From Terriglobia bacterium (lineage in GTDB: Bacteria; Acidobacteriota; Terriglobia; Acidiferrales; UBA7541): a stretch of 64,000 nt of DNA. Below are positions 63,692 through 64,000 of the stretch, piece after piece (the stretch's first letter is position 1; each line of letters starts with the position of its first letter). The position numbers and the translations under genes are program-made. The notes under the pieces were generated by a model. That model was not told where the DNA came from, ran no database searches, and saw only the letters and a program-made list of their open reading frames with translations. Location of the stretch: assembly GCA_020073605.1 (NCBI GenBank), contig JAIQEW010000006.1:62001-126000 (forward strand), in the 5' to 3' direction.

Positions 63692-64000
63692 CTACACGAC
63701 GCGTAAAACGATCTTGCCGCGCGTGTGGCCGATCGCGTTGGATTCCTGCGCAGCGCGGGCTTCGGCGAGCGGGAAAACCTTCTCGATGGTCAGCTTGAGT
63801 TTTCCCGAATCGACCAGCTTCGCGATTTCGTTCAACTGCTCCACACTCGGTTGGACGAACGTGTGGGCGCACCGCACTCCGTGCGCGGCGGCCTTCTCTT
63901 GCGATGGAGGCATCAGGATCGAAACGTAGATGCCGCCTTTCTTGATCACCTGCCACGAGCGGTCCGCTGTCTCGCCCGTGATCGTGTCGAGCACGACATC
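63692..64000 (-). CDS. Zinc-independent MDR (quinone oxidoreductase-like), N-terminus outside window
   Basis: Only the C-terminal 102 or so residues are here; the frame continues past the window edge. DVVLDTITGETADRSWQVIKKGGIYVSI is the Rossmann-half pattern of NADP-dependent MDR enzymes. FVQPSVEQLNEIAKLVDSGKLKLTIEKVFPLAEARAAQE and GKIVLRVV form the usual catalytic-domain return. Substrate unknown. It is upstream of, and on the same strand as, the PQQ dehydrogenase, with 180 bases between. Confidence 0.8.
   Translation of the reverse strand, partial: DVVLDTITGETADRSWQVIKKGGIYVSILMPPSQEKAAAHGVRCAHTFVQPSVEQLNEIAKLVDSGKLKLTIEKVFPLAEARAAQESNAIGHTRGKIVLRVV

Overview
The window looks like chromosome of a GC-rich, diderm, environmental bacterium. 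I favour Acidobacteriota, from impressions rather than a search: secreted CarboxypepD_reg proteins, a YdcH protein, clustered NtrC-type regulators, ergothioneine genes, a PQQ dehydrogenase, and a psd-pssA-asd-like-lptE-holA order. LptE, lipoproteins and PE synthesis support an outer membrane. I see no rRNA, tRNA, CRISPR array, insertion sequence or phage gene. Both ends cut genes (methyltransferase on the left, MDR oxidoreductase on the right).

Layout. 0-5.6 kb: surface glycan and lipid genes (methyltransferase, UDP-sulfoquinovose synthase, FAD oxidoreductase, ceramide-glucosyltransferase-like GT, epimerase). 5.7-18.5 kb: secreted NTR/CarboxypepD_reg protein, GH13 enzyme, amidase-GerMN-rph-rdgB, egtB-egtD, nth, Lon-like protease and Usp. 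18.5-22.5 kb: nadE-archease-rtcB on the minus strand. 22.6-27.1 kb: a stress or dormancy set (nitroreductase, small unknown protein, HPF-cold-shock fusion, phosphoribosyltransferase, hydrolase, formate/nitrite channel) with repeated TGTGA-N6-TCACA operators. 27.2-30.7 kb: fused pabBC and a LigM-like tetrahydrofolate-dependent O-demethylase.

31.3-45.3 kb is the most distinctive part. cofG-cofH-cofD-cofC (plus strand), cofE (minus) and an NADPH:F420 reductase (plus) form what appears to be a complete F420 cassette. They enclose a minus-strand catabolic block: two-subunit CoA-transferase, LLM-class probable F420 oxidoreductase, a broken amidohydrolase tail, acyl-CoA dehydrogenase, CitE-type lyase, MaoC hydratase and family III CoA-transferase. 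An IclR regulator lies divergent to the block, across an AT-rich gap with three direct repeats at exact 42-bp spacing. I infer a reductive, F420-linked CoA-thioester pathway whose last steps resemble itaconate/mesaconate/citramalate degradation. The starting substrate is unknown.

45.3-50.1 kb: housekeeping genes (rpsT, holA, lptE, Asd-like, pssA, psd, ydcH). 50.3-59.9 kb: a signalling block with a membrane histidine kinase and NtrC regulator, a second NtrC regulator, a soluble hybrid kinase, and a small protein with a phosphoacceptor-His domain but no ATPase domain. 60-64 kb: membrane protein, amidohydrolase, PQQ alcohol dehydrogenase with a DxD (lanthanide-type) motif, and the cut MDR gene.
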